DNA of 64,000 bases from Sipunculus nudus (Eukaryota; Annelida; Sipuncula; Golfingiida; Sipunculidae). The position numbers and the translations under genes are program-made. Shown piece by piece: positions 1-12,714 of the stretch. Position 1 is the stretch's first letter. Each line of letters opens with the position of its first letter. Below the pieces are notes generated by a model that did no database searches, was not told where the DNA came from, and saw only the letters and a list, made by a program, of their open reading frames with translations. The DNA is taken from NCBI GenBank assembly GCA_026874595.1, contig CM049316.1, forward strand, positions 45,585,695 to 45,649,694. Direction: 5' to 3'.

Positions 1-1020
1 ATGGTTTTATTTAGGAAATGAAAATACTGTCAAATTAAATTTGGAATCGATAATTGAGAAATTTCAAAGTATATAGTATATATAGTCGTTAGCTAGGTAT
101 GCAAAGTTATATAGAGAAATGGATGATTATTTTTCATGATTTACTGGTGAAACACATTTTCAGTAAATGTTACTAAAACTTGAACGATCAGTACCAATAT
201 GATATTAACTGAAAATGTATGCATATGTTATTGCCAGCATAGGAATATTGAGTATAATATGTAATGTTCATTCTAGTAATCTATGTCATGTATGTCAACT
301 TGTGGAAACATATTTGCAGGTATTTTAGACTGTGTCATAGCTATTAAGCTTTGGAGGGATATTATATTTTATTTGATAATACAGCTGGTAGGGTATTGAA
401 CATTAATCTTATTTAATATTCTTTGGTTTCAGCCACAAAAGGCGCGAATTTTTCAGATATATGTAAAACTGTTTGATTTTGTTTTGCCAACATAAAGGGA
501 ACTTTGGTAAAGAATCGTTTGAAAAATTATGGTGTTTTAATGATGTTCAATAGATGATGAATTTAAACTTTCAATTTTGATTTAGTCTACTGTTAGCTTA
601 AGTTTATTTGCATTTTTGAGTACACATCTCGTCGGGGCGAGGAGCATTATTTTATTTAAATTCATATTATTATACTTAGAGTTAATTTATGTTGATTGTG
701 TTGAATCAAAGTCAATTAATTGGTTTATTCAGGTGTACCCTTTGGGAGTTCTATTCAAATTTCCTTAATTTGGAGTAGGTTCTAGCTATGAGATTTATGT
801 TGATTTTCAACCTTTTTGGTTTAATTAATTGGAATTATTTTAGATTTTGTAACAGATGGATTGGTCATTTAAAAGGTCTAATTATTTATTTATATATATT
901 AGTACACCTACTTATGTGTATGCGTTAGTAGTTTTTAATATACTTGCAGTTTCCTAATTAGTAACTTGGATTATGGGGTCATATGCTTCCGTCAATTACA
1001 AAGTAAGACAGTGAGATATG
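1..1020. other. AT-rich DNA, no recognisable feature
   Basis: No ORF with coding character on either strand, no clear repeat structure. Confidence 0.6.
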
Positions 1021-1029
1021 CACTCTAAG

Positions 1030-1290
1030 AAAAAAAGGGTTTAAACTAGAACCAAAAAGGGTTTTTCAGAGTGGACTGAGTGGGGAACCTTTTAAGGTTC
1101 CAGCTAGAACCTTCAAGCGGGGTGCTTTTTGGAACCTCCCGAAGGTTCTTTTATGGAACCTATAAGGTTCCATAAGGAACCTCTCCAGAGGTTCTGAGAA
1201 GAACCCTTTATGGTTCTTCACGATGGACTGTGTGGGGAATCTTTAAAGGTTCCTGTAGAGGGTTCTTTATAGAACCTCAAAAGCAGGTCT
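1030..1290. repeat. GGTTC/GAACC palindrome-rich element
   Basis: At least ten GGTTC or GAACC words in about 250 bases, many forming short palindromes such as GGAACCTATAAGGTTCC. The left margin has CACTCTAAGAAAAAA opposed by GGGTTTTTCAGAGTG within 60 bases. Looks like a non-autonomous inverted-repeat element; class unknown. Confidence 0.55.
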
Positions 1291-3090
1291 ATTTAAGAAA
1301 ACAATCTAAGATGTCCTATTATACATTAAGGATAAATTAATTACGTCATATGTCCATACGTATTTGATAGTGTGTTGATAGATATGCAAAAAATATAAAA
1401 GCATTTTTCAAAGAAGGAGGGTAAATGCAAGGATCATAGCTGAAATCGTATTTATACTTGTATCCTTTAAATGTGATGAAACCTTCGAGGCGAAATGAAA
1501 CCACTTTTTTTAAAGGAAACACATTTTTATTGTTGTAAAGATCAGTCCGTGAAAAAAAGAGCAATTACAAAAAACACCAGTTATGTATTCACGTAAATGA
1601 TATAAATGCCATTTGCTATCTAACACAGTTCCGAGTCGTTTTTAAAAAAATTTAATAAATCCCCTTGTTATCGTTCGGCGAAGAGTTTTCATAATTCAGG
1701 CAACTGTTGTGTTTTGCCTGCAAGAATTTCGGTTTTGTTGGTATAAACTAACAATGAAATCTATAATTATCCATATAGAGGACAAATTTTATATAAGGCC
1801 ACGCGACTGATTAATGATGCGCTTTGTTTATGTTCTCTTCGACAATCTTCATAAAATACATTTAATGACTTTCGCCCAGTAATTTTAATTATGCAAACTT
1901 GGATTATTGATATTAATAAGTTATATGTGTGTATGGATTTATATATCTTTTGGGTGCAATTTTTCTCTCTTTTTCATTTGCAGGGGCTGGCTAATTCTCA
2001 GATTGAGATAATATGTGTTCTTGGTGGTTTTGTTTAGTTATCTGACATGTTAAGATTTTGTTTGACATGTTTGAAATATATGTTCATTTATTGATTTATG
2101 TACCTGTTTAGTATAGGCGGGCTAAATCACACGTTGCTACTTGTGTGTTTATAAGTTGTACCTTGAGGGTTTTGTGTTTTGTGGATTTTGTTTAAATTGT
2201 TAATTATCTTCATTTTAATTTAAGAGGTTGTGCCGTTATGAATTCGGAATACCAGATTAAATACTATTTTCTTGGTTCAAGAAGAAACATTTTCTCAGTG
2301 AAAAGGTTTCATCTGGCAATTTAGGGTTCTTGGCCTGATCATTATTTATAATAAGGTTCCAGATGAAACACGTGTTGTCAGTGGCGTCAGTTTATCTTCA
2401 AGCCTGGGGGATGAGTCACAGGCGTGTTAGGGCAGTCAAAATAGGGACATTTTTTTAAATTAACCTTTTATTGTTTATGTGAAACATTACGAATAGGTTT
2501 CAATTCAGTATTCGTTTTAAAAACAGGTATGTTTCCAGTATAGATTAAATCTTTACTATGTTTAGAAACATAGTATTTCATAGTAATCTTAGAAATGGAA
2601 CCAACGTCTTATTATTAAAATGTCTCATTCTCAGTAAATAAATATTATTTTTCTGAATATCGGGGGTGGGGATCGGGTGCAGTAGAGATTGATTAAATTG
2701 GCCATTCTCTTTGCAATATGCCCCTCCCCCTATTGACGTTCCCACTATATAGATTTGGGATGTATCTGTTATGATTTGAACATATTTTACATATTCATAT
2801 TGATTATAAGTACTGTTAGTTTATTTTTTTTCATCTTCATAACTCAGCGTCAAATGTAAGCATGTCTTGGTTAGAAGTATAGGACGTGTTTGTATATTTG
2901 TATAACTTAGCATATATCTGAATGTATTGTTATAGAAAGGATATATGATTGTACATATCTTGAATCAATGAACAATTTTAAAAAAACACAAACGCAACGA
3001 TCTTTCCTTGGCTGACAAGTGTTAATATGATGTAAATTACATAAGACAATTTGTATATTAATCCATTTTAAAAATGAGCACTACATTACC
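1291..3090. other. Non-coding stretch
   Basis: AT-rich with scattered short ORFs only. Nothing recognised on either strand. Confidence 0.55.
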
Positions 3091-3221
3091 TTCGTTAATA
3101 TGGTTGGCTTTTGTTAACCTCCCATGACTTGGCTTTTAATTTTTGTTCTTGAATAATTATTAATTTTTTATAAAAACTTACAAAACAACTTACTTGAAAA
3201 CCTTTGAAACCATATATATAT

Positions 3222-3390
3222 GATTTGCGGGAATGAAGTCTCACCATCGCGGTCACACAGCGGTCTATGTTTAGCAACAGAGCACGATATGATAAGGTAT
3301 GAGATGGATCTGTCACATAAGTAGAAATGATATGCGGGAATGCAGTCTTTCTACGGCGGATCATAAGATCCATCACATACCTTAACACTC
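3222..3390. repeat. Dispersed repeat with internal duplication, copy 1
   Basis: GATTTGCGGGAATGAAGTCT at 3222 and GATATGCGGGAATGCAGTCT at 3328 are two sub-copies. The first continues with CGCGGTCACACAGCG and CTATGTTTA, shared with 15437-15520. Followed by (TA)n at 3391-3418. Confidence 0.6.
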
Positions 3391-3429
3391 ATATATATGT
3401 ATATATATATATATATATTGATTTTCTCA

Positions 3430-4686
3430 AATTAAGAGTGGCTTAGGAAAACTATTAAATCATCAAGTATCAAAGTATCAAATATCACGTATCATCAAGT
3501 ATTATCGTCATTATCGTATTATTTATACTATTATATATTAAGTCATTATCTGATTATCTGATTAGAGTGAAACGCAAGGGTCAGTTTTCAGTTGTTATTG
3601 CATTTCTTACACATTTGTATGAGTTAGACAGTGGTCAGAGAGCCAGCTTTGATCCATCGTACATCTCCATTCTACAGCCAGAAATTCCCAAGTGTTTCAA
3701 TTTCCCGATATTCGTGAATGGTAAATAATCGTGAATATGAAACCCTCGGGAATAAGCTGCCCCACTAGACGGGGACTAGTATGAAAAAGAGGGTATTATG
3801 CATCTGCATCTAGTTAATAATAATTTTATTTCAGCTCAGGAAGCATGGTTTGTTAATCAACGACTTAATCTGTGGAGTTTTTTTTTCGAATTCATCCTGG
3901 ATTTGGCATGAGACGTTATATTCTATTAGAAGAAAGAAGGTCATGTTCACATTATGGGAAAAGATTGGTCATATGGTACGGCTATTGTGTCAGATAATAA
4001 TGGTATGAATGATATGAGTCTTTTTAGTAATTTTTGCAGTAATCTTCAAAATGATATTTGATGTCACCTTTTGAATTGTTGCCCATATCTTTATTATGAA
4101 CGCAATCAGTAATTGGAAAGTTTATCCGATCGCCTAAATGAAACTTCAGCCCTCAAATTGCACATCATTACCGGATCTGATTTAGTTTATGTGTTTTTGG
4201 GTATAAATCCAGTCATATATTGAATTTACATCGATAACTGCTGACCCTGTGTAACATTTATTCAGAGCTACTAGGTCATTATGACATTATATCGTATTGC
4301 CTTTCTATATATGGATAAAATTGTGCTAGGTTGTCTCCAGTTAAACTTATGTTTAACATATAAACGTTATATATAAATTCACGGCATATATACTGGAGAT
4401 ACAGATTTTCATTCCTATTATTTATTAATTTAATTCTGAAATAGTTATTTGTTATATTTGGTTAATTTCCTTAATGACTGTACTCTATAAGGGAAAAGGA
4501 GGAATTAAAGAATCAACCAATCAATCAATCAAATCATTGACTGTGACATCGATCATAGTACAATTACTATAATACAAAATCTATAATAACGATCTGGTTG
4601 GATCGCGAAAAGAAAACCCTCGCAATAGTAAGAAATTAAAAATAAGGATAACGCGGAATTTAAGCCTCGCGAATTTGAAGCCAACC
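3430..4686. other. Non-coding stretch before the solo LTR
   Basis: AT-rich, no supported gene. It contains short simple patterns such as repeated ATCAAGTATCA near 3455-3500 and (AATC)n near 4513-4535. Confidence 0.55.
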
Positions 4687-5521
4687 TGTTACGGAACCTA
4701 ATATCAACAGATCACGTAGTCGTGACGAGCACAAATTTTGTTATAAAAAATTTTGAGATAAAAAAATCAGATTCTGTAACACTAGGCAGCGTGAAATGTC
4801 TAGGGAAATGAATAAAGAAGTCAGTGGTTTTTGTTAACAAATAATTATAATTTATTCTCAAAACAACCCTAATATTACAACACACTGAACAATACAATTA
4901 CACAGTATAACAACAGTACAAGACCAAATCAATACAATTACACAGTATAATAAATAAAGTGTACAGTACCTGGATACCACCACTGTCACAGCGACAACAA
5001 GTCCTTTAAAGCATATAATCCAGATGAAAATTTTTACATAAATCTTCTCAGAGAATAATTGTCCAATTCAATCATAAAATCAATCTGCTGTAATCAAAAA
5101 GTGAAAACCTGTCAGTGATCCCAAAGGCAAACTGAAGACTATATAAAATCCGTTACAAATTTCAAGATCTATAACTTCTGCACTTATCGGAAAGGTCCGC
5201 AAACTGACTCATACTCTTCTGTGTCGGCTGGAATCTTTCTCTCTCCTTCCCCGGGTTTAAAACACAGCCCCTATTTATAACTTTTCATCCGAAAATTCAA
5301 GAAACTTCTAATTCACGAACAATCGAAAGAACAATATATTACTTGTGCACATGAACACTTAAACATTCCAGACTAGCACGACAGCGATCGCTGTGTTTAC
5401 ACTCCGCGAAAGTTCAACCAGGACGGATTTAACCGAGCGCTGAAGCTTAGCAACGCCCAAGGCTTCAGCCCAACACGAATCAGAATGTCAGCAGCGCATA
5501 ATAAAAGAAACACCTGTAACA
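4687..5521 (-). mobile_element. Solo LTR of an LTR retrotransposon (Gypsy-like)
   Basis: 835 bases with perfect terminal TGTTAC...GTAACA and identical 4-base flanks AACC at 4683-4686 and 5522-5525. These are hallmarks of LTR insertion followed by LTR-LTR recombination. Read on the minus strand it has a TATA box (TTATAAATAGGGG, near 5270-5280) in the middle and AATAAA about 170 bases before the 3' end, the order expected for U3-R-U5. No gag, pol or second LTR is present nearby. Superfamily is inferred from the short target duplication only. Confidence 0.75.
5265..5285 (-). promoter_or_regulatory. TATA box of the solo LTR
   Basis: On the minus strand TTATAAATAGGGGCTG, about 240 bases into the LTR and followed within 40 bases by GC-richer sequence, as in Pol II-driven LTRs. 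Confidence 0.55.
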
Positions 5522-5528
5522 AACCACA

Positions 5529-5529
<1 letters not shown>

Positions 5530-5587
<58 letters not shown>

Positions 5588-5599
5588 TATATATATATA
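5530..5599. repeat. (TA)n microsatellite
   Basis: About 60 bases of almost pure TA next to the LTR's right target duplication, interrupted once by AAAT. Confidence 0.95.
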
Positions 5600-5703
5600 C
5601 CAATATATTATATGTTTGCAGAACGAATCCAATAGTGCTCTATTAGCGGGATGCTAAGAGCATGAAAACACGTGTTAATGTGTAACTGAACACATTTTCG
5701 TAA

Positions 5704-5711
<8 letters not shown>

Positions 5712-5756
<45 letters not shown>
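5712..5756. repeat. (TA)n microsatellite
   Basis: Pure TA repeat of about 45 bases. Confidence 0.95.
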
Positions 5757-5758
<2 letters not shown>

Positions 5759-6005
5759 CTCACAGAACGAATATCGCCAACAATTCTGTGAACGGTCCTA
5801 CACGTTGAAACTATGTAACAGATTAATTTATGAACTATTGTGAACTAGAACTCTTGGTGGGACAAAATAATCATTCTTAAAATTATTTTACTATTTTGTT
5901 TTTTTTTGCCCATCGTTGTTATGATGAAAGTTATATTCATTATTACTTTTTGTGCAAATATATTGCGTTTAAACACACACACATGTATTTATATATAAAT
6001 ATATA

Positions 6006-6108
6006 CACGGTGAAACCACTCCCAGTTGTCACCTCAATAAAGGGGGCACCTCCATAAAATGGGCAGTTTGGCCAAGTCGCAAGGTACCCGAATTATAGAT
6101 TTTCACTG
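6006..6108. mobile_element. Short pogo/Tigger-type MITE
   Basis: About 100 bases flanked by TA. Left end CACGGTGAAACCACT, right end reverse-complemented CAGTGAAAATC. Interior phrases (CACCTC...AAAGGGGGCACCTCC) resemble the pogo-like ends at 56548 and 57923. Confidence 0.4.
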
Positions 6109-6312
6109 TACATATACATTTTGTACATGCATTTTTATATATTTTTATAAGTTTTTATACATGGAACATTTTATTTTTCAGTAGGAACAAGAAGTAAAGC
6201 AAATCCTATTGCGAGACAGATGAGAGAAGTAACGGCCACTGAATACACCAGAGTGTGGGAGATTCGCAAAGCAACGTCATCAGAAGCATAACAGGGGGGC
6301 CACACCGCTCAC

Positions 6313-6381
6313 CCCGTGTCCCGCATTCCATCCTATATGCATCTTCCTCGGTAAACGTCATCTGGCGCGGGGAACGAAGCG
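6313..6381 (-). CDS. Candidate orphan internal exon (23 codons)
   Basis: On the minus strand a pyrimidine-rich acceptor (TTTATTTTCTATTTAG) precedes 69 bases ending at donor ACGGG|GTGAGC. Only one frame is open; it is phase 1 at both ends and reads LRSPRQMTFTEEDAYRMECG. No family recognised and no partner exon found within the window. It may be a chance splice-site pair. Confidence 0.25.
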
Positions 6382-6399
6382 CTAAATAGAAAATAAACA

Positions 6400-7239
6400 A
6401 GGTAAGGCTACATATCTGTATACGCACAATATTTTTGCGGGTAAGGCAAAGAAGTGAAAAAAATATACCCTTTTGGTTCGGTCATAGCAAACTTGCAGAT
6501 AATTGTAGTGTAAAACACAACAGAAAGAAGATACAAACTAAAGTTCATTTCATTTTGCAATTATACAAATCTATTTATCCTTGTGCCTTTAGGTTAAGTT
6601 TCCTTGCTATACAATATTGACATACTCTCGATGCTTTACAAGGGTCTGTGTGTTGAAATATTATTGATGCTGATGCCCCTTAAAAATTTAGTTACTGAAA
6701 TATTATAAACATTATTTCTACTGTATTGTACACATATACCTGGTATATTATAACTACATTTCGAGCCCAATTTTCAGTCTTACTATATACCGGAGTTACA
6801 GCTTGTTTCAGAGCAGGGGTTTAGCCAAACGACTGAAAAAAATGTATATTCCATAGATTTGCGCTCTGGGGGCGCTCTTGGAGGTAACCGCCTCCAATTT
6901 TTCATGATGGCTAAGCTCTAATGATATGTACAACTGCAGATTACGTGACAGGGCAGTGTCACGCGCTCTCTCTGATTATATATCCTGGTGTTAACCAGGC
7001 CCGATGACTACTGCACCTGCCGGCCCTCGGTGTGTATTCGGCCACATTGTTTGGTCAAAGCACCGAGGTACCCCAGAAAGACGTACTTTTTTCTGAGTGA
7101 AAAAAATGGCCGTTGGGCTCGGCCTCCCCATTAAGCCTGCTCTACCCTTGAGCCCTAGAGCCGGTGCAGTCCGGGGGAATTAACAAAGTCCACCCACCAA
7201 AACAATAACCCGCCTATTGATATAGAAATAAATTAAGGA

Positions 7240-7240
<1 letters not shown>
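6400..7240. other. Non-coding stretch
   Basis: No supported gene. GC-richer patch at 7000-7200 with no tRNA-like fold or ORF that I can support. Confidence 0.5.

Positions 7241-7241
<1 letters not shown>

Positions 7242-7281
<40 letters not shown>
7242..7281. repeat. (TA)n microsatellite
   Basis: Forty bases of pure TA. Confidence 0.95.
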
Positions 7282-7288
<7 letters not shown>

Positions 7289-7819
7289 TTAATGCTTTAT
7301 GTCCCCTTTTAAACTCCCCCTTTTCGTGCAAATGATCAATGGCATTATGCGTAAATGTTTCTCAGTCATGTCTCCTACTAAAAAATTCAATCGTTCGTCG
7401 CGAATGCTTTGTCATAACATCATAACGTATATATTTAAAAAAAAATCTAAATACGTGCCGATACGTTCCACCTATGTTTTGCACCGGATTTACTTAAACT
7501 AATTGGAGGTAGCCATTGCGACGTGATCTGACATTTATGTATCTATAATGAAAGTTACACGCATACATCCTGGATGCCATGCATTATGTTTTATTTTTTA
7601 CTGCGTGCACCAAGGAACCGCTGCTAACAAATAATAGTACCTCAGTTCTAAGAACATCCTCGAGGGCATTACTGGGAACAATGTATTTCTGACAGACAGT
7701 TCAGCCTCTGATATCTCAGAACAAACTGGAGGCAATACAAGTATTTACCGCGCTATGTAGATCATCTGATTATCTAGAAGTCACACGTATAATACATAGA
7801 GTGATATTTCGTTCCCAAG

Positions 7820-8040
7820 TTAATTTATGCATAGATGACTGTACATTTGTGATTATTTCTAGATGACGATCCTTAATGTGGATCATGTTCCGGATCTTCA
7901 CAAAAATCTCATCGATATTTCATAGGCTCATTCACGAAATGCCCTGGTTTTTTTTTCTGAGATTTTATTCAAAATAGCGGAAGTCATGTGAACAAACACA
8001 AACACACACGATCAGGGATGTTTACTGTCCTAGCGGATTC
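7820..8040. repeat. Dispersed repeat, copy 1 (partner 27300-27520)
   Basis: Collinear with 27300-27520. Shared landmarks in order: GCATAGATGACTGTACATTTGT / GCATGAGTGACTGTTCATTTGT-type start, GATGACG, ATCATGT, CACAAA, TTCMCGAAATGCYCTG, GAACAAA...CACAC, and ATCCTGCTGGCGG/GTCCTAGCGG at the end. Heavily diverged, non-coding. Confidence 0.55.
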
Positions 8041-8084
8041 AACAAACTGCTAACTGGGGCCTTGGCTAATTATGTATAAACAGA

Positions 8085-8337
8085 GTTACATGGAACATGT
8101 ATTTTATATACATTCAATTTCGTGGTCCGATCAAATTAATAAGTGGCTATATACATGCCAGTCTGATTTATATAACTTATACAAATGTATTTATCTTGAA
8201 ACAGTTTTGTTTCCAGTTACATGGAACATGTATTTTATATACATTCAATTTCTTGGTTCGATCAAATTAATAAGTGGCTATATACATGCCAGTCTGATTT
8301 GTATACTTTATACAAATGTATTTATCTTGAAACAGTT
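8085..8337. repeat. Tandem duplication, 131-bp unit, two copies
   Basis: GTTACATGGAACATGTATTT starts at 8085 and again at 8216. The two units differ at only about four of about 120 aligned positions, so the duplication is recent. Open in one frame by chance; no protein recognised. Confidence 0.9.
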
Positions 8338-8339
8338 CA

Positions 8340-10577
8340 AAAGTGTTTGTTGGTAGTCCGTTTAACAGAATAAAATCGGTTCTCGCAAGTGTTTGGATAA
8401 ACAAGGTAATTTTTTAACTTTAATACTGGTAAAATATCAACTAATGTATTGATGGTATAATCTAGAAGTTCGGAAAAACGAGGTATAACTGTATGTATTA
8501 CATTGTCCAAATTAAGTAGTCCGTATTGACTATATAAAAACATCGTAAAACTATTACATGTACTGTCGTATGATCTTTGGTGTTAAAGCAGAAAACCTAG
8601 GGCCATTGATTCAAAGGAGAATCTGTAATAGTCTGCCTCTGATTTGCCACGTATATTTTAAGGATTTTGAGCCCCGGGTTCTACATTACAGTATAGAGCT
8701 AAAGTAAATTTTTATTTGATATGGTTTATAACAAATGTAAACAAAAAGTGCATCTTTTTTTTAAATTATGCAATTTTTTAAGGATTAGTTGCATAACAAA
8801 ATAGTTCTCGGGATTATAATTTGACCTGCCACGTTGACTCCATCTTTGAGGTTGGCCTTATTTTCCTACAACCCACACAATGTTTCCGACAGCCGACAAC
8901 TTGTCATACTCCATGGCACTGCATTTCAGCAAGGCTTCGTTATCGATCAGTGCACAGGTTTTAGTCAGATATTTGGCTTAATATGCGTTAACAAGCTGAT
9001 AACAATACAACGGACGGATGGACGGCTCGACGGAAGGAAGGGAGGACGGACGCACGGACTAAATCCCTTTGTTTGGGATCATAATTATCAGTGCATAGTT
9101 AAGTTTAATTAGATATAATATATTTTGAACGTAGAAGTATAATCTTTATAAAAATCGCAATCCGAAATAGGCATCACGTCAGTTGAATATGAGCTCCCGA
9201 GGCAGCGGAAATCTTGCGCTTTTAAAGAAGCAACTGATTTTCACGATGCCAGCTTTGACCGTTTATGATATATTTAGACACCATATGGCGTTTCGTTGTC
9301 CGCTGACAAGCAGCCAACCAGATGCCAGTAAACAAACACTCGACAGGCATCCTGGCTCCGCCCATAGCTGCGCTTCAAGCGCCGCTTGATGAGTTTACGG
9401 TCGAATTATAACTGCTCCCACAAGGTCTCACCTGACTGGACAAAAATACAGTGCTCCCCTCTGGTGTAGCAATTCAGAATACGAGGTCATAACAAACAGC
9501 GCTTACGATATAGGTACTAGGCCTATAGTTAAAGCGCTGTGTAAAGAGCGTAGTTGAATAAAGCAAGCTCGTACTGCGTGAACTGAACTTATTTGAGCAA
9601 ATATTAGGAAGAATTCTAAGCCATAGAACTTGTACATTCAAGGACAATAGCCAAAGGACATTAAAAGGGTACTCCTGTATAGAAGCACAGATTCCCCATA
9701 TACAATTTAATATATCGAATGGCAGGTGGTGTTCATTAAGAATTTTAGAGCATTAAGAGCTTTAAGGCTATTACAGCTGAAACACTATCGACATTGACCA
9801 CATTAATGTAAATCATTTAAACAGAATCCTGAACATGGTGGACATATATGTATTTCTCATTGAGTGGAGCATATAATATATTGATCCGCCCCTACGTAAT
9901 CATGCTTCGTCACCACGTTAAGGTCTGGCTGGCGTGAAACATTCAGGATAGTGGGGGCTGATCCTGATCAATGACTGTGCGACGTGAACGCACTTAACCC
10001 ACTCACAACGAGTAAAGGATCAAAGCATAACACGGAAACATAAAGCATGGAGACAATTGGTACAAAACCAGTGATTTGAAAAGAGGAAAAATGGTGTTTC
10101 CGTGAAGAAATGTGCCGTTTCATATTACTGTCAAAGCGGTAAATTAATACCTCACAAACAAAATTTCCCCGCTCTCTCTTTTGGAGATCATCGAGCCGGT
10201 ATGATATGATCGGATTAACTGTCCCAGGGAGAAATCAATAAAAAGGATCACGGGTTTAAAATCTGATATCAACGACAATATTTGCCCTGTCCTATCGGAC
10301 CTCCTTATTCTGTTGCTTTTCTATGCTCCTTTAGGAATTACAACACCACGGTATAATAATAGCTTTTTAGTCAGTTATTCTATTTTCGCCTGTCGCCCAT
10401 TACCGCATGTGGTCGAGTTTGAGTAAAGCTACGTTTATTTGGCGAACGGTATGCGATATGGGGATTGGGACAGCGAAACGCAGTATGGGGAAAGCGGTGT
10501 ACATTCGCGTTGGGCATTTCTAATAGGAGGGCAATAAAGCACTGCAGTCGGGATCTTTGATCCAATTGCATTATATA
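8340..10577. other. Non-coding stretch with a GACG-rich patch
   Basis: No supported gene. 9012-9062 is rich in GGACGGACG-type words, like 24880-24925 and 53805-53860. GGTATGCGATATG near 10447 and GGTATGCGGTA near 12026 lie on either side of the pogo element, suggesting it landed in another repeat. Confidence 0.5.
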
Positions 10578-11920
10578 CAGTAGAACGTCGAATATTCGAA
10601 CACCATTTATCCGAAAAATCGTTCATCCGAAATAGAAAACGGAGAACCGACATTTTGACCATTTATCCGAAATCTGAACAATGACAAAAAATCCAGGAAA
10701 AAATGGAATGAAATATTGTCTTTTTCAAAGCAAAAGAAGCCAGATCAACGGAGATACATATTGCTGACTGATAAGTGCACCCGAGAGTAGGCAGTAGGTG
10801 TGAAAACACCGCCCGGCCGGGCTGGGGTTGTCCTCGCTTAAATAGAATGCCAAGGTACGGGTAATTAACCTGTACAAACAAAATATTACAACAGACCATA
10901 ACTAAGTAGCCGACCATAGGTTGTAGGTGTAATAATCTCCGCCTCGCCAATCCGTGTAGTCCTCCGCTCAGCTTTGATTAGGCAGGCTTTAAAGGATAGC
11001 TTTGACCTTCGTTTCGGTAGTCGCCCTATGCATTAAGTGCAGCGGTAAGCATAAGTTGAGTTTATGTGCGCCCCCTTTATTTACTCACAAAGTCTATTGG
11101 CCAGATTATTTCTGCCCAATTTATGGGAATTTTGATTAGCTAGAATCCTCAGTTGAGGAAGTCTGAGCTTTATATAAACCTTGCTACGAAGTTGATTAAA
11201 CCACTGTAACAGTCAATGTCAAAACGTTTTACTACTCATCCTGCTTATTCTTCAAGTGAATTTTACATACCGTTAACTCTTACTCGTCAATGGAGTCACG
11301 TAAGCGCCATGTCCTGTCAGTTGATGACACGTTGTCGATCCTTGCGAGACTTGACACGTGTACCAAGCCAACTGACCTCGCCAGAGAATTCAACGTCGAA
11401 AGACTAACGATCAGCGACATTTACGTTTTGTTTGATTTTTATTTGAAATAAATCTGTGTACATAAACTTGTTTACTTGTGCATTCAACATTCAACCGATC
11501 CTCGCGCTTGTTATTTCAATAAAAATACAGTACAAATATAAAAGTTAATTATTCCGACGAGAGATGGCTGCACTCTCGAGGTCATGGCAGGTCATTCAAG
11601 TTATCATTGCAGCCACGCGTGACATGATGTAGATACGATTCCTATTGTTTCCAGCGCAGGGCTGTTCACCAATAATTATATAATTATATAATAATGTGTT
11701 CTATATGATAAATTTATTTAACCGATCGAAAATATTATAATATATTGTCACACGTTTATCAGGGGTCGGTCAGTATCTGGAAATGTCCCGACCTCGGCGG
11801 TAGACCTAATCACGGAGATTCTCGTTTTTTCATGCGATTTCATGCGAAATCGTTCAGCCGGACAATCGAACAAAAAGCTTCCCCCCCCCGCGAGTCTTTC
11901 GGATAAACGACGCTCTACTG
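10578..11920 (+). mobile_element. Pogo/Tigger-type (Tc1-mariner) element, decayed
   Basis: 1343 bases between TA dinucleotides (10576-10577 and 11921-11922). The left end CAGTAGAACGTCGAATATTC and the right end reverse-complemented CAGTAGAGCGTCGTTTATCC form the terminal inverted repeat, which is the pogo/Tigger type. The interior is mostly unrecognisable except for the transposase remnant at about 11327-11437. Confidence 0.8.
11327..11437 (+). pseudogene. Pogo-type transposase N-terminal fragment (CENP-B-like HTH)
   Basis: The frame starting near 11327 gives LARLDTCTKPTDLAREFNVE followed by RLTISDIY. This is the pogo/CENP-B N-terminal helix-turn-helix pattern (x-DIAREF-V-x-TISDI). It is cut off by stops on both sides, and no DDE domain follows before the element ends. 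Established for the family: this domain binds the element's ends. Here it is a non-functional relic. Confidence 0.75.
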
Positions 11921-11929
11921 TACTAGGTC

Positions 11930-12555
11930 CCGTGATCGCTTCACCGCGTGCGGTAGTGGGATCTATAATTCTCCGAGGAGAATTCCATTTTACCGCATGT
12001 CAGAAGCTGCATTTACTGGGCGCGCGGTATGCGGTACGAGTGGTTTACGCAATTAAGATATTTTTCTCTTTATTATTTTATCATAAACCGTTTACCGTAT
12101 ATGAAGTACAATATGAGACCGTTGAAATAGAATTTTCAGTGGAGAATTCAGGGGCAGACCCAGTAATTTGGAAAAGCAGGGGTCCATCCCAGGAAGACAA
12201 ACGAGAAAACCTCGGAGGTACTCGGATTCAGAAAGGGAGGTGGGGGGGGGGGGTCCAGGACGAAAAAAAATGTCTGAACCCCTGAAATATAGGTTGCGGC
12301 GGCTTAAAGACCCCCTGGCCCTTCCAAGTGGAACCGTTTCTGGAACTGGATTTGTATACCGCCGGGTAGCGCTCTGGTTTCCATGTGGAAGACAAACGGT
12401 CGTATTTAGCGGGAACTAGCGGGTTTTGACATCTTCGGGTACCGCCCGAAAAAGTTTTTTATGGGGTAGTTTTCATTGATCCGTATACGGATAGCCCCAT
12501 TGGAAGTCTGTGATTTTCGTCCGTTACCCGCCACATGAGAGAGAGAGTGTGTGGA
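11930..12555. other. Non-coding stretch, GC-richer
   Basis: Fragments such as GGGGCAGACCCAGTAATTTGG near 12150 resemble degenerate repeat ends. Open frames here are not protein-like. Confidence 0.45.
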
Positions 12556-12579
12556 GGGGGGGGGGGGGGGGGGGGGGGG
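12556..12579. repeat. Poly-G run (24 G)
   Basis: Twenty-four consecutive G on the + strand. Confidence 0.95.
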
Positions 12580-12714
12580 AATTAGGCCCTGCATAGTATA
12601 CTATATATATGATTATACCATTTCACAATTACACACAAACACCCTCATGCAAGCACGCATTCACCCTAACCCACACCATAACACACATATATGACACACA
12701 CATATATATTTGCG

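Noticed and set aside
5397-5603. ORF rich in Tyr-Ile dipeptides
   Set aside because: Translation of a (TA)n tract plus LTR sequence.
7000-7200. Possible tRNA or SINE in the GC-rich patch
   Set aside because: No A-box/B-box pair at the right spacing could be found.
11842-12285. 147-codon ORF across the pogo right end
   Set aside because: Begins inside the transposon's terminal repeat and is low in protein-like character.
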